This document shows, piece by piece, positions 40,881 through 49,384 of a stretch of DNA of 64,000 nt. The position numbers were made by a program, and so were the translations under genes. Source of the stretch: Fibrobacter sp. (GTDB lineage Bacteria > Fibrobacterota > Fibrobacteria > Fibrobacterales > Fibrobacteraceae); assembly GCA_024398845.1 (NCBI GenBank), contig JAKSIM010000008.1, positions 1-64,000 of the forward strand, in the 5' to 3' direction. How positions within the stretch are numbered: the first letter of the stretch is position 1; each line of letters opens with the position of its first letter. The notes beneath the pieces were generated by a model. The model made no database searches. It had not been told where the DNA came from and saw only the letters and a program-made list of their open reading frames with translations.

Positions 40881-43421
40881 ATGAATGACGATCAGACTTT
40901 AGGACTTTCGAACGTAAACCACCTAGAAAAGCTGTACAACGGCTGGTTCCTGGATTACGCAAGCTACACCATTTTGGATCGCGCAGTCCCTTATTTTGAA
41001 GACGGCCTCAAACCCGTGCAACGTCGCATTTTGCATACCATGTTCGAAATGCACGACGGCAGTTTCCACAAGGTAGCAGGCATCGTCGGTGACACCATGC
41101 ACTATCACCCGCACGGTGACGCTTCCATCTACACGGCCCTCGTGAACATGGGCCAAAAGAACCTGCTCATCGAGCCGCAGGGTAACTGGGGTAACCCGCT
41201 CACGGGCGACGAGGCCGCTGCCCCGCGTTACATCGAAGGCAAGCTCAGCGACTTTGCGCTTGACGTGATGTTCAACCCCGAAACCACGGAATGGATCCCG
41301 AACTACGACGGACGTTCCAAGGAACCGGTGACGCTCCCCGCCAAGTTCCCGATTTTACTCGCCCAGGGCGTGGACGGCATCGCCGTTGGCCTCGCCACCA
41401 CAATCCTTCCCCACAACTTCAAGGAACTTTGCCAGGCAAGCATCGATTACCTGCGCGGGCGTAAATTTACGCTGTATCCGGACTTCTTTACCGGTGGCAT
41501 CATCGACGTCTCGGAATATAACGATGGAGCCCGCGGCGGACGCCTCAAGGTGCGCGCCCGAATCGAAAAGCTCGACAACAAAACGCTCGTCATCAAGGAA
41601 ATCCCGTTCGGCACTACAACCGACAGTCTCATCGATTCCATCGTGGCCGCGAACGACAAGGGCAAAATCAAGGTCAAGCAAATAGTGGACCACACCACCG
41701 AAAACGTGGAAATCCAGATTCTATTGCAGCCGGGGACTGACCCGCAAGTCGCCATAGACGCGCTTTACGCCTTTACCGACTGCCAAACGACTCTTGCAGC
41801 CAACAGTTGCGTGATTATTGACAAAAAGCCAAAGTTCAGCAACACGACCGAACTTTTAAAGCTCTCCACGGACCATACGGTCAAACTTTTAGACTGGGAA
41901 CTCGACAACGAGCTCAAGCACCTGCAAGACCAGTGGCACATGACGAGCCTCGAAAAAATCTTTATCGAGCACGAAGTCTACGAAGTCATTAAGCAGGCCA
42001 AGAGCCACGACGAAATGGTGGAACTCATTGACGCAGGTCTCAAGCCTTACGTGAAAAAACTCCGCCGCGAGGTGACCCGCGAAGAAATCCTGAAGCTCGC
42101 CGAAATCCCGGTACGTCGCATCAGCCGATTTGACCGCAAAAAGGCCGACGAACTTTTGAAGGAACTTGACCAGAAAATCGACGAGGTGAACTTCAACAAA
42201 GAACACCTCACCGACTACGCCGTGAACTACTTCAAGAACATTCTCAAGAAGTACGGCGAAGGCCGCGACCGCAAAACGGAAATTTCCGAATTCGGCACCG
42301 TGAACGCAGTCCATGTGGCACTCGCAAACCAAAAGCTCTACGTAAACCGCAAGGAAGGCTTTGTCGGCACGGGAATGAAGAAGGAGGAATACCTCTTCGA
42401 CGTCTCCGAATACGACGACCTCATTGTATTCAAGGCCGACGGCAGCTTCAAAATCGTGAAGGTCAGCGACAAGGACTTTGTAGGTAAAGACATCGTTCTT
42501 GTTGAAAAGTTCAACAAGGAAGACGAACGTCACATTTACAACGTCATCCACCAGGACGGTAAAGAAGGCACCGCCTACATCAAGAGATTCAACGTGGGCG
42601 GCGTCACCCGCGACAAAGATTACTACATGGGCAAGAACAAACCCGGCAGCAAGCTTTTGTACCTTTCAAGCAACCTGAACGGCGAAGCCGAAGTCGTAGA
42701 AGTCGTCCTGAAACCGCGTCCGCGCATCAAGCTGAATTTCGAAGTGGATTTCAGCACGGTTGAAGTCAAGAACCGCAGCGCCATGGGTAACATCGTTACC
42801 AAGTACCCGGTCAAGACCGTCAAGCGCATCCGCAAGGGCGTGAGCACCCTCGGCGCCCGCGTACTGTACTTTGACGCCCCCTCGGGCATCATCAGCACCC
42901 AGAAGAAGGGCGACCGCATTGGCGAATTCGGCGAGAAGGACAAGATTCTCATCGTAAAGGAGAACGGCACCGCCCGCGTCCACGACATGGCGGATCCGAT
43001 TCTCGTGGGCAGCGGAGTCAAGTACGTCCACAAGTTCGACCCCACGCAGGTATTCACGATCCTGTACTTCGAAGGCGGAAACTTCAACTACATGGTCAAG
43101 CGCTTCAACCTCGAAGGCTGCCCCATGACGACGGAATTCTCGCTGGTCACCGACCACAAGGATACCCAAATGGTGGAATTCTTCGCAACGGACGACGCCC
43201 GCCAACTCATGGAATACCAGGTCGGCCGCGAAGTGCAGAAGGAAGAACTCGACCTCACCGAAGTGGCCGAAGTCAAGGGCTACAAGGCTCTCGGCAGCAA
43301 GTTCACCGCGAAGAAGGTCAAACGCACCAGCCGAATCACCCCGCCCGACCCGTTTGACGACGGGAGCGACGAAGGCGAGAGCGACAGCGCGAACGACCGC
43401 GAAGAACCGAGCCTGTTCTAG
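40881..43421 (+). CDS. parC: Type IIA topoisomerase subunit A (ParC-like)
   Basis: The 846-residue DNA breakage-reunion subunit partner of ParE. KPVQRRILHTMFEM, the region around DTMHYHPHGDASIY, and AAAPRYIEGKLS with the catalytic Tyr117 are clear. The C-terminal half has the beta-propeller-type DNA-wrapping domain (SEYDDLIVFKADGSFKIVKV, GTARVHDMADPILVGSG), ending in an acidic tail. Ribosome site GAGAG is 6 bases before the ATG. A terminator follows 25 bases after the stop. Confidence 0.93.
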   Translation: MNDDQTLGLSNVNHLEKLYNGWFLDYASYTILDRAVPYFEDGLKPVQRRILHTMFEMHDGSFHKVAGIVGDTMHYHPHGDASIYTALVNMGQKNLLIEPQGNWGNPLTGDEAAAPRYIEGKLSDFALDVMFNPETTEWIPNYDGRSKEPVTLPAKFPILLAQGVDGIAVGLATTILPHNFKELCQASIDYLRGRKFTLYPDFFTGGIIDVSEYNDGARGGRLKVRARIEKLDNKTLVIKEIPFGTTTDSLIDSIVAANDKGKIKVKQIVDHTTENVEIQILLQPGTDPQVAIDALYAFTDCQTTLAANSCVIIDKKPKFSNTTELLKLSTDHTVKLLDWELDNELKHLQDQWHMTSLEKIFIEHEVYEVIKQAKSHDEMVELIDAGLKPYVKKLRREVTREEILKLAEIPVRRISRFDRKKADELLKELDQKIDEVNFNKEHLTDYAVNYFKNILKKYGEGRDRKTEISEFGTVNAVHVALANQKLYVNRKEGFVGTGMKKEEYLFDVSEYDDLIVFKADGSFKIVKVSDKDFVGKDIVLVEKFNKEDERHIYNVIHQDGKEGTAYIKRFNVGGVTRDKDYYMGKNKPGSKLLYLSSNLNGEAEVVEVVLKPRPRIKLNFEVDFSTVEVKNRSAMGNIVTKYPVKTVKRIRKGVSTLGARVLYFDAPSGIISTQKKGDRIGEFGEKDKILIVKENGTARVHDMADPILVGSGVKYVHKFDPTQVFTILYFEGGNFNYMVKRFNLEGCPMTTEFSLVTDHKDTQMVEFFATDDARQLMEYQVGREVQKEELDLTEVAEVKGYKALGSKFTAKKVKRTSRITPPDPFDDGSDEGESDSANDREEPSLF

Positions 43422-43445
43422 ACAAGCCAGGGCGAACCCAGTTGG

Positions 43446-43484
43446 AAAGCCGCCGCTGTCCCAATCGACCGCGACGGCTTTTTC
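43446..43484 (+). terminator. Rho-independent terminator of parC
   Basis: AAAGCCGCCGCTGTC and GACCGCGACGGCTTT pair with two mismatches around a CCAATC loop, followed by TTC and A/T-rich sequence. Confidence 0.75.
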
Positions 43485-43521
43485 ATTTGAAAAATCGGTT
43501 TGGGCAATGAATCCTAGCAAC

Positions 43522-43595
43522 TAAGCGAGTTTGGTTTTTCCCGTCCAGCCAAGTTTTTCACGAAGTGCGCCCACGAATCCGGTATGGCGCATGCG
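43522..43595 (-). pseudogene. Duplicated 3' end of NAD kinase
   Basis: These 74 bases match 45674-45747, the 3' end of the NAD kinase gene, at 66 of 74 positions. On the minus strand they still read RMRHTGFVGALREKLGWTGK then TKLA and a stop, against KEKLGW and GKPKLA in the intact gene. No other part of the gene is present here. It is a relic of a second, slightly diverged copy. Confidence 0.85.
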
Positions 43596-43735
43596 TCTAT
43601 CCCGACAATCATTTTTCTTTTCTACCGAGAATCCCACCCTTATTTGGCAAAATCCGGCCTGTTTTAGTATCGCCCCCTTTTTTTAGGGAAAATTCGGTCC
43701 GTTTTACACGTTCTCAAAATTTTTCTCATTTTCTA

Positions 43736-43764
43736 TTGACTTTTAAAAATACATTTCTTATATT
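43736..43764 (+). promoter_or_regulatory. Sigma-70-type promoter of the pectate lyase gene
   Basis: TTGACT at 43736-43741 and TATATT at 43759-43764 are separated by exactly 17 bases. This leaves an untranslated leader of about 60 bases before the ATG at 43833. The leader contains GGGATG but a weak ribosome site. Confidence 0.7.
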
Positions 43765-43832
43765 AGACTGCGTAAAGAACTTGTATTTACAAGTAATTTA
43801 CTTAATGGTGTTAAAAAAGGGATGTAACAAAA

Positions 43833-45410
43833 ATGTTCTCAAAATTTACAAAGACATTCAATTTCAAATCTAACTTTTCGCCAATCACGGCATCCGCCGT
43901 CATTTCGGTTCTGACACTCACCGCCGCCAATGCCGCGACCACCCCAAACTTCGACATGGTCGGTTTCGCCACCCTGGAAGGCGGAACCACTGGCGGTAAC
44001 GGCGGCAAGGTCGTCGAGGTTTCGAATTTCGAGGAATTCAAGCAGTACGCCGAAGACCTCGAGACCCCCTACGTAATCATCGTCAAGGGCGAAATCAACA
44101 CAGGCATCAAGACGCACATCGACGGAAACGGCCATGTGGCAACCTCGGGCACGGAAACCACATACGGCGAGCTCGTGCAAGTCGGCAACAACAAGACCAT
44201 CGTCGGCAAAGGCGACAAGGCATTCTTCAACCGCGTCGGGCTTGCCATCCAAAACAAGCACAATATCATCATCAGGAACATCAAGTTCACGATGAGCGAC
44301 GTGCCAATCAGCAAGACCGACGAAAACAAGGTCGTCGCATTCCGCAATGGCGCCGAAGTCGTGCTGAACGACCCGGACTGCATCGCCATTTCCGCGGATT
44401 CCGCCGTCACCAACTGGGAAGGCAAAAGCAAGCAAGCCAGTCACAATATCTGGATTGACCACTGCGAATTCTACAACGCCCCGACCAGCAACAAGGACCG
44501 CTACGACGGGCTCCTGGACGCAAAGAACAACATTTACAACGCCACCTTCAGTTGGAACTTTTTCCACGATCACCACAAAGGGAGCCTCGTTGGCAACAGC
44601 AACGGCGACAGCCTGCGTCACGAAATCACGTTCCACCACAACTACTACAAGAACCTGGACGCGCGCACGCCCATGATGCGCTACAACAACAGCCACCTGT
44701 ACAACAACTTCGTGGAAGGCGAAGGCAGCGGCAACGGCCCTAACGTGCGTCAAGGCAGCGACGTCTACTTCGAGAACAACCATTACGCGGGCTTAAGCAA
44801 GGCCATTTTCGCAGGCGACAACGGGGTCGCCACCATCGTAGGCAACTACTACGAAGGCTGCGCCAACTTCAAGGACAGCGGCTGCAACAGCAAGAAGATG
44901 AAGATTTCCGTAAACCCGGGCACTTCGCTCAGCAGCAAGGACACCGCCTGGGTCACCTACGACGAGGAAATAGCCAAGGGAAAATTTGACCCAAAGAAGT
45001 TCTACAGCTACACCGCCGACCCCGTCAGTGAAGTGAAAACGCTGGTTACCACATACGCGGGCATCGGCAAAATAGACATCAGCGAATACGAGAACGGGAC
45101 GAAAATCGAGCCTACTTTAAGCAGTTCAAGTTCCGCGACCGAGCCGGAGTCAAGTTCCGCCGCCGAATCCGGTTCAAGCGCCACGGTCGAATCCAGTTCA
45201 AGCGCCGCCGAGGGCGATTCGCAAGGGGTCATTTCCAGCACCCTGGAATACAGCATCCCGTCCAACGCAGAAATCCAGATTTTCTCCATGACCGGGAAAC
45301 TCCTCCGCAAAGGCACTTACGCCGAACGCGAGCAACTCAAGGCAAGCCTCCCCCACGGCAACTACCTAATGCGCATCAAGAGCAAAACCACCCGTTTCAA
45401 CATCAGGTAA
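43833..45410 (+). CDS. Secreted pectate lyase, family PL1, with C-terminal sorting-type domain
   Basis: Pectate lyases cut polygalacturonate by calcium-dependent beta-elimination. The 525-residue product has a signal peptide (SVLTLTAANAA, cleavage near residue 35), then a parallel beta-helix domain. Family marks include NKTIVGKGDKAFF, NIIIRNIKF, NIWIDHCEFYNA, YDGLLDAKN, WNFFHDHHKGSLVGNS and the catalytic-Arg segment LDARTPMMRYNNSHLYNNF. After a Ser/Ala/Glu linker (about 430-458) comes a 60-residue end (NAEIQIFSMTGKLLRKGTYA, then LPHGNYLMRI) resembling type IX secretion sorting domains. It is flanked by a duplicated NAD kinase end, so it may have been inserted here. Confidence 0.9.
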   Translation: MFSKFTKTFNFKSNFSPITASAVISVLTLTAANAATTPNFDMVGFATLEGGTTGGNGGKVVEVSNFEEFKQYAEDLETPYVIIVKGEINTGIKTHIDGNGHVATSGTETTYGELVQVGNNKTIVGKGDKAFFNRVGLAIQNKHNIIIRNIKFTMSDVPISKTDENKVVAFRNGAEVVLNDPDCIAISADSAVTNWEGKSKQASHNIWIDHCEFYNAPTSNKDRYDGLLDAKNNIYNATFSWNFFHDHHKGSLVGNSNGDSLRHEITFHHNYYKNLDARTPMMRYNNSHLYNNFVEGEGSGNGPNVRQGSDVYFENNHYAGLSKAIFAGDNGVATIVGNYYEGCANFKDSGCNSKKMKISVNPGTSLSSKDTAWVTYDEEIAKGKFDPKKFYSYTADPVSEVKTLVTTYAGIGKIDISEYENGTKIEPTLSSSSSATEPESSSAAESGSSATVESSSSAAEGDSQGVISSTLEYSIPSNAEIQIFSMTGKLLRKGTYAEREQLKASLPHGNYLMRIKSKTTRFNIR

Positions 45411-45459
45411 CGCCACAAAGTCACTTTTTTATCGATCAAAATCGATTTTTCGCGAAATT

Positions 45460-45600
45460 GATGGACCAAATTCAATTTTTTGAGGATTTGGTCCATCAAA
45501 AACAGCGACTTTTGACACGGGGAACGAAAATTCCGCCAATTCAACATTACTTTGTTCTAAAAATTGTGGACCAAAAGAACAATTTCGCCGTTTTGGTCCA
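45460..45600. repeat. Two successive palindromes sharing TGGACCAAA
   Basis: GATGGACCAAA / TTTGGTCCATC at 45460-45497 and TGGACCAAAA / TTTTGGTCCA at 45567-45600 are perfect arms with loops of 16 and 14 bases. The shared arm core suggests one duplicated element, perhaps a regulator site or transcript end of the pectate lyase gene. A direct repeat CCGCGAATTCAA lies at 45632 and 45653. Confidence 0.7.
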
Positions 45601-45672
45601 TCATTTTTCGAAAAACAGGTAGTTGGCAAGCCCGCGAATTCAAAAATGGGGTCCGCGAATTCAACAGCTCTT

Positions 45673-46548
45673 TTAAGCGAGTTTGGGTTTTCCCGTCCAG
45701 CCGAGTTTTTCCTTGAGGGCCCCCACGAATCCGGTATGGCGCATGCGAATGAATGTGGTCACCGCTTCACTTTCGGTGAGAATCACATGATCGCCGGGAT
45801 TCATCACGGTGGTGATGCGGCCATCGAACACGAGGTCTACGGGGCACTTGACCGCCGAGGCAATCTTGAGTTTCTTGGGCGAAAGCGAGAGGACGAGCGG
45901 TCGCATGGAAAGGCTGCTCGGGGCAACGGGAGTAAGCACCACCGCGGGGGTCGCCGGGTGGATAATGGGGCCGCCGGCCGCGAGGTTATAGGCGGTAGAG
46001 CCCGTCGGAGTCGACACGAGGAGGGAATCGGCCCAATATTCGGTGAGGGCGGTGCCGTTGTATTCCACATCCACGTTGACCATACGTTCGGGAGCGTGGG
46101 CACGCACGTGGACTTCGTTCAAAACGGTCTGCTTCGAAATGCATTTTTTGCCGCGATAGACGCAAGCGTCAATCATCATGCGCTCTCGAGTGGAAAAATC
46201 GCCAGCGGCGAGGTCGTCCAGAGTACGTTTGAGGTCTTCGACGCGGGTTTCGGCGAGGAAGCCGACTCGACCCGCATTCACGCCAAGAATGGGAATGCCG
46301 TAGCCCAGCGCCAGGTGCGCCGCGGTCAAAACGGTTCCGTCCCCGCCAATCGCAATCAGCAGGTCACACTTGCGGAGTCCCGATTCCTTTACTATGCGGA
46401 TAGGCTTGTTCGCAAGTTCGCGCAGGCTTTCGAGCGCGCAAAATGTCACACTGCGGTGAGTCATTGCCCACACCGTAATTTGATTCAAGGCGCAAGCCAA
46501 ATCTGCGCTTTTGTCCTTGAAACCCACAATGCCGATCGTCTTGAACAT
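45673..46548 (-). CDS. nadK: NAD kinase
   Basis: Phosphorylates NAD to NADP in the cytoplasm. The 291-residue protein has LIAIGGDGTVLTAAHLALGY with the GGDG motif at residues 68-71, ILGVNAGRVGFLAE, LNEVHVRA, and the DSLLVSTPTGSTAYNLAAGG segment, all standard. Length is usual. No Shine-Dalgarno is seen; eight heptads of a repeat end six bases before the ATG. A copy of its last 24 codons lies at 43522-43595 beyond the pectate lyase gene. Confidence 0.95.
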   Translation of the reverse strand: MFKTIGIVGFKDKSADLACALNQITVWAMTHRSVTFCALESLRELANKPIRIVKESGLRKCDLLIAIGGDGTVLTAAHLALGYGIPILGVNAGRVGFLAETRVEDLKRTLDDLAAGDFSTRERMMIDACVYRGKKCISKQTVLNEVHVRAHAPERMVNVDVEYNGTALTEYWADSLLVSTPTGSTAYNLAAGGPIIHPATPAVVLTPVAPSSLSMRPLVLSLSPKKLKIASAVKCPVDLVFDGRITTVMNPGDHVILTESEAVTTFIRMRHTGFVGALKEKLGWTGKPKLA

Positions 46549-46553
46549 ATTTT

Positions 46554-46762
46554 AGTGGTTAGTGGTTGGTGGTTAGTGGTTGGTGGTTAGTGGTTAGTGG
46601 TTAGTGAGAAGTTTGGCGGCTGCGCCGCACAGTAATGATGCGCCTACGCCGCCATTATTCCACTATTTACTAACCACTGCTTACTGTTTACTATATCTCT
46701 CGTCTAATTGATGGTTGGTGGGCGGCTGCGCCGCCATTATAAATCCTGTTTACTGCTTACTA
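46554..46762 (-). repeat. Heptad-repeat module between aroA-like gene and nadK
   Basis: Eight heptads (AGTGGTT/GGTGGTT) fill 46554-46609, followed by the GGCGGCTGCGCCGC hairpin, a GGCGCATCATT-type hairpin, AGTAAACAGTAAGCAGTGGTT read on the minus strand near 46655-46692, a TAGACGAGAGATATA motif, and a second GGCGGCTGCGCCGCC hairpin at 46731-46745. In minus orientation the order is the same as in the other modules: AGT heptads after the stop, CCACTAA before the start. Confidence 0.85.
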
Positions 46763-48139
46763 TCAAGTAGTTGGTTCACTTTTTTCTGTTTTTTCGGCAA
46801 TCAAAACCTTTTTGAGTTTTTCCAAAACACCGGGGTACGTCGCTTCGACAAGGTCCACGTTCGCCACCGGTTCATCGTTTCCAAGCGTCATAGAGAGCAC
46901 AGAGAGCGCAAGGCCAATTTCAGGCCACTTGCCGCCATCAAAATCGCTCCCGTTCACAATGGTTTCCATGCCACGAATCACGAGGCCATCGTCATAGACG
47001 CCCACTTCTACGCCGGTCTTACGCAGGTTCTCGGCAAGGAATTCGTTGACCGGACGCATATCCGCACGAACTTCGCGAGGCACGCGCAAAATCGTTTCGC
47101 CTTCGGCAAAGCAGGCAGCCACTGCCATGAGGGCGTATTCCTCAAAACCGGTCGCCATGGAATCTTCGCTAAAGCGACGCCCCTGCAGGCGTTTTCCAGC
47201 GGCCAGCGGGTAGATTTCCACATCGCCAAAAACGTCACCGAACTTTTCACGACGGGTGACGTTCTCAAGATTCACGCCCATGCGTTTGAGACAAGTGAGG
47301 GCGCCAGCGCGGGTGCTGTTCAAATCAACATTCAAAAGACGCACCATATTTTCTTTAGGTACGTTCGCAATCGCCATCAAAACGGCAAAAGCGGTCGCTT
47401 CGGTAGCATCGCCAGGCACGTAATAATCGCGAGCCGTAATCACACGCGTTTCGCTGAGTTCCGTGAACTGGGTGCGTTCAATCTTTTTGCCCTGCGCAAT
47501 CATCAGGCGGCGTTCAAACTCGCTCAGCTGCTCCATGCCACGGCCTTCGTACTTCACGTTCGCGCCAAAGTACATCAAAAGTTTGGTCCACTGGTCATGA
47601 ATCGTCGACTTTTCTTCGAAGCTCAAGTATTCGTTGCGAACAAGTGCGCGCAAAAGCATACGGTTGCGCATCACATAAGGGACGTTCCCGAGGGAATCCT
47701 TTTTGATGTTCGGCTCCGCCATGTCAAAGTGGAACACAAACTTTGCCGGTTCATCCGTTTCGGTTTTCACCTTGAAGTACTTCTGGAGCAATTCCTTGGC
47801 CGCGTTCACCTGCGCTACGCCAGCCTCGTCGGCCTCGGCGGCAAAAGTGTAAAATTGTTCGGAATCCTTGCTCGCAAGCGTCCAAATCAAAACGTTTTCG
47901 GCTTCGCCAAAATCAAACGGCAACATAGACGGGAGTGCATACTGGAAGCCCTTGCCATTCAGCACCAGCTGGTGGCCTTGTTGTTCGTACTCCAGCCCAA
48001 ATTCCTTGAGGGCACTCGCAAAACGCGCGGAGCCACTAGCCCAGGCGAAATCCTCGAGCACGGTGCGGCCATTCACAAGGAGGCACATCACCAATGTCAG
48101 GTTCATCCGTTCACGGTCAGGGTTCAGCAAAAATTCCAT
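46763..48139 (-). CDS. Divergent EPSP synthase-like protein
   Basis: A 458-residue protein of the EPSP synthase/enolpyruvyl transferase fold. VPGDATEATAFAVLMAIANV equals the conserved PGD(I/A)SSA segment, and FAEGETILRVPREVRADMRP equals the FADGT...KESDR segment. Canonical catalytic residues look replaced: the N-terminal PGSKSxSNR becomes NPDRERMNL and KESDR becomes RADMR, so the Lys/Arg and Glu used for phosphoenolpyruvate binding are changed. It may be an inactive paralog or carry out another step. It follows tyrA directly (TAA then ATG) in an operon with chorismate mutase. A role in aromatic amino acid synthesis is likely; true EPSP synthase activity is doubtful. Confidence 0.75.
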   Translation of the reverse strand: MEFLLNPDRERMNLTLVMCLLVNGRTVLEDFAWASGSARFASALKEFGLEYEQQGHQLVLNGKGFQYALPSMLPFDFGEAENVLIWTLASKDSEQFYTFAAEADEAGVAQVNAAKELLQKYFKVKTETDEPAKFVFHFDMAEPNIKKDSLGNVPYVMRNRMLLRALVRNEYLSFEEKSTIHDQWTKLLMYFGANVKYEGRGMEQLSEFERRLMIAQGKKIERTQFTELSETRVITARDYYVPGDATEATAFAVLMAIANVPKENMVRLLNVDLNSTRAGALTCLKRMGVNLENVTRREKFGDVFGDVEIYPLAAGKRLQGRRFSEDSMATGFEEYALMAVAACFAEGETILRVPREVRADMRPVNEFLAENLRKTGVEVGVYDDGLVIRGMETIVNGSDFDGGKWPEIGLALSVLSMTLGNDEPVANVDLVEATYPGVLEKLKKVLIAEKTEKSEPTT

Positions 48140-49384
48140 TTAACGTTCCTTCACTTCGTATCCAAGGTACTTCAAAATCTTCACCGCGCGAGCGGCTTCG
48201 TCCTGCGTTTTGAAAGCTAGCAACAACGTACCCGCCACATTTTCGCGGACCTTCATGAGTTCGATATCGCGAACGTTCAGCCCTTCTTGGGCCAAAGGCT
48301 GCATCACGCTCAGGAGGGCGCCCGGCTTATCCTTGAGCATCACCGTAATTTCAAAGAAAGCAGAGGCGGCATTGCGGCCAGGCGCAAAGAGACTCGCGCG
48401 ACCGTCGTTACCCGCCTTGAAAATGGCTGACAACGCATCGCTGTTGTCGAGGCAAGCGGACTTATCGCATTCGCTGTTCGAAACGGCGCCAGCAATGGCG
48501 GCGGCGCAATCAATAGCCTTCATGGCATCAATCGTCCGGCTAGCACCATCGCGCACTTCCGTTAACGCGCGCACCGTTTCATCGCGGTTCGTCACGGCAA
48601 TATCGTGCCACATTCCCCAGCCACTTGCAGCAATGCGGGTCATGTCGCGGAACGCGCGCCCGGCGTAATGCTGGTAATTGTGTTTGAGCAAGCGTTCGGG
48701 CAAATTCCCGGCCAACGTGGAGCTCAGCATTTGCGGCATGTGGCTCACCCACGCCATGGTACGGTCGTGGTGCTCCGGCGGGAACACTACTGCATTCGCC
48801 CCCAGGAACTTGATGAGTTCAAGCAGCGGCGCGTACACAGATTCCCTGGTACCTTCGGGCGGGCATACAAACCAGTAGGCATTCTCGAAAATAGCGGGGT
48901 CGTTGTATTCGCAGGTGCGTTTTTCGGAACCCGCCATCGGGTGACTCCCCACGAAACAAAACGGCGGAGGCAGTTTCATGCCGGCCTTGCAGATTTCAAC
49001 CTTCGTGGACCCGATGTCACTCACCAGGCACTGACCTTGCGCGGCACCCGAAGTCGCATCATTCACAGTATTCGAAGTTCCGGCATTCACGGCACCCGAG
49101 GCGCCAGCACCTGAAACACCCGCCCACGAGACTTTGCCCAAAGCATCAATGGTCTTTAAAATATGGAGAATCGGCGCACACAGCAAAATGAGGTCGCAAT
49201 CCTTCGCCCATTCTTCCGTCTGGTCGTATTCAAAAAACTCGTCGGCCAAATCCAATTCGCGGGCGCGCTTGAGCGTCGCTGGGGAACTCACCGCACGAAT
49301 GACCGTCGGCAACTTCGCCTGCTTCACAGCCGCGGCAATGGAACTCGCCAAAAGTCCAAAACCCACAAGAGCGATTCTTTTCAC
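48140..49384 (-). CDS. tyrA: Prephenate dehydrogenase with ACT domain
   Basis: TyrA oxidises prephenate to 4-hydroxyphenylpyruvate for tyrosine. The 414-residue protein has GFGLLASSIAAAV for NAD binding, LILLCAPILHILKTI, LVSDIGSTK, FVGSHPMAGSEK with the catalytic His, and a C-terminal ACT domain (FFEITVMLKDKPGALLSVMQ) that may bind tyrosine as feedback inhibitor. A low-complexity Gly/Ala/Ser/Thr insertion (about residues 89-118) sits in the Rossmann domain loop. GTG start directly after the chorismate mutase stop. Confidence 0.92.
   Translation of the reverse strand: MKRIALVGFGLLASSIAAAVKQAKLPTVIRAVSSPATLKRARELDLADEFFEYDQTEEWAKDCDLILLCAPILHILKTIDALGKVSWAGVSGAGASGAVNAGTSNTVNDATSGAAQGQCLVSDIGSTKVEICKAGMKLPPPFCFVGSHPMAGSEKRTCEYNDPAIFENAYWFVCPPEGTRESVYAPLLELIKFLGANAVVFPPEHHDRTMAWVSHMPQMLSSTLAGNLPERLLKHNYQHYAGRAFRDMTRIAASGWGMWHDIAVTNRDETVRALTEVRDGASRTIDAMKAIDCAAAIAGAVSNSECDKSACLDNSDALSAIFKAGNDGRASLFAPGRNAASAFFEITVMLKDKPGALLSVMQPLAQEGLNVRDIELMKVRENVAGTLLLAFKTQDEAARAVKILKYLGYEVKER

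Noticed and set aside
46554-46609. Heptad arrays considered as a CRISPR array.
   Set aside because: Units are only 7 bases with no spacers, and no cas genes are present.
46715-48220. A 501-codon open frame antisense to the EPSP synthase-like gene.
   Set aside because: The product is basic, His/Phe-rich and without family motifs, and it lies fully opposite a gene with recognised motifs and an operon position. It is a by-product of codon bias in this GC-rich coding strand.
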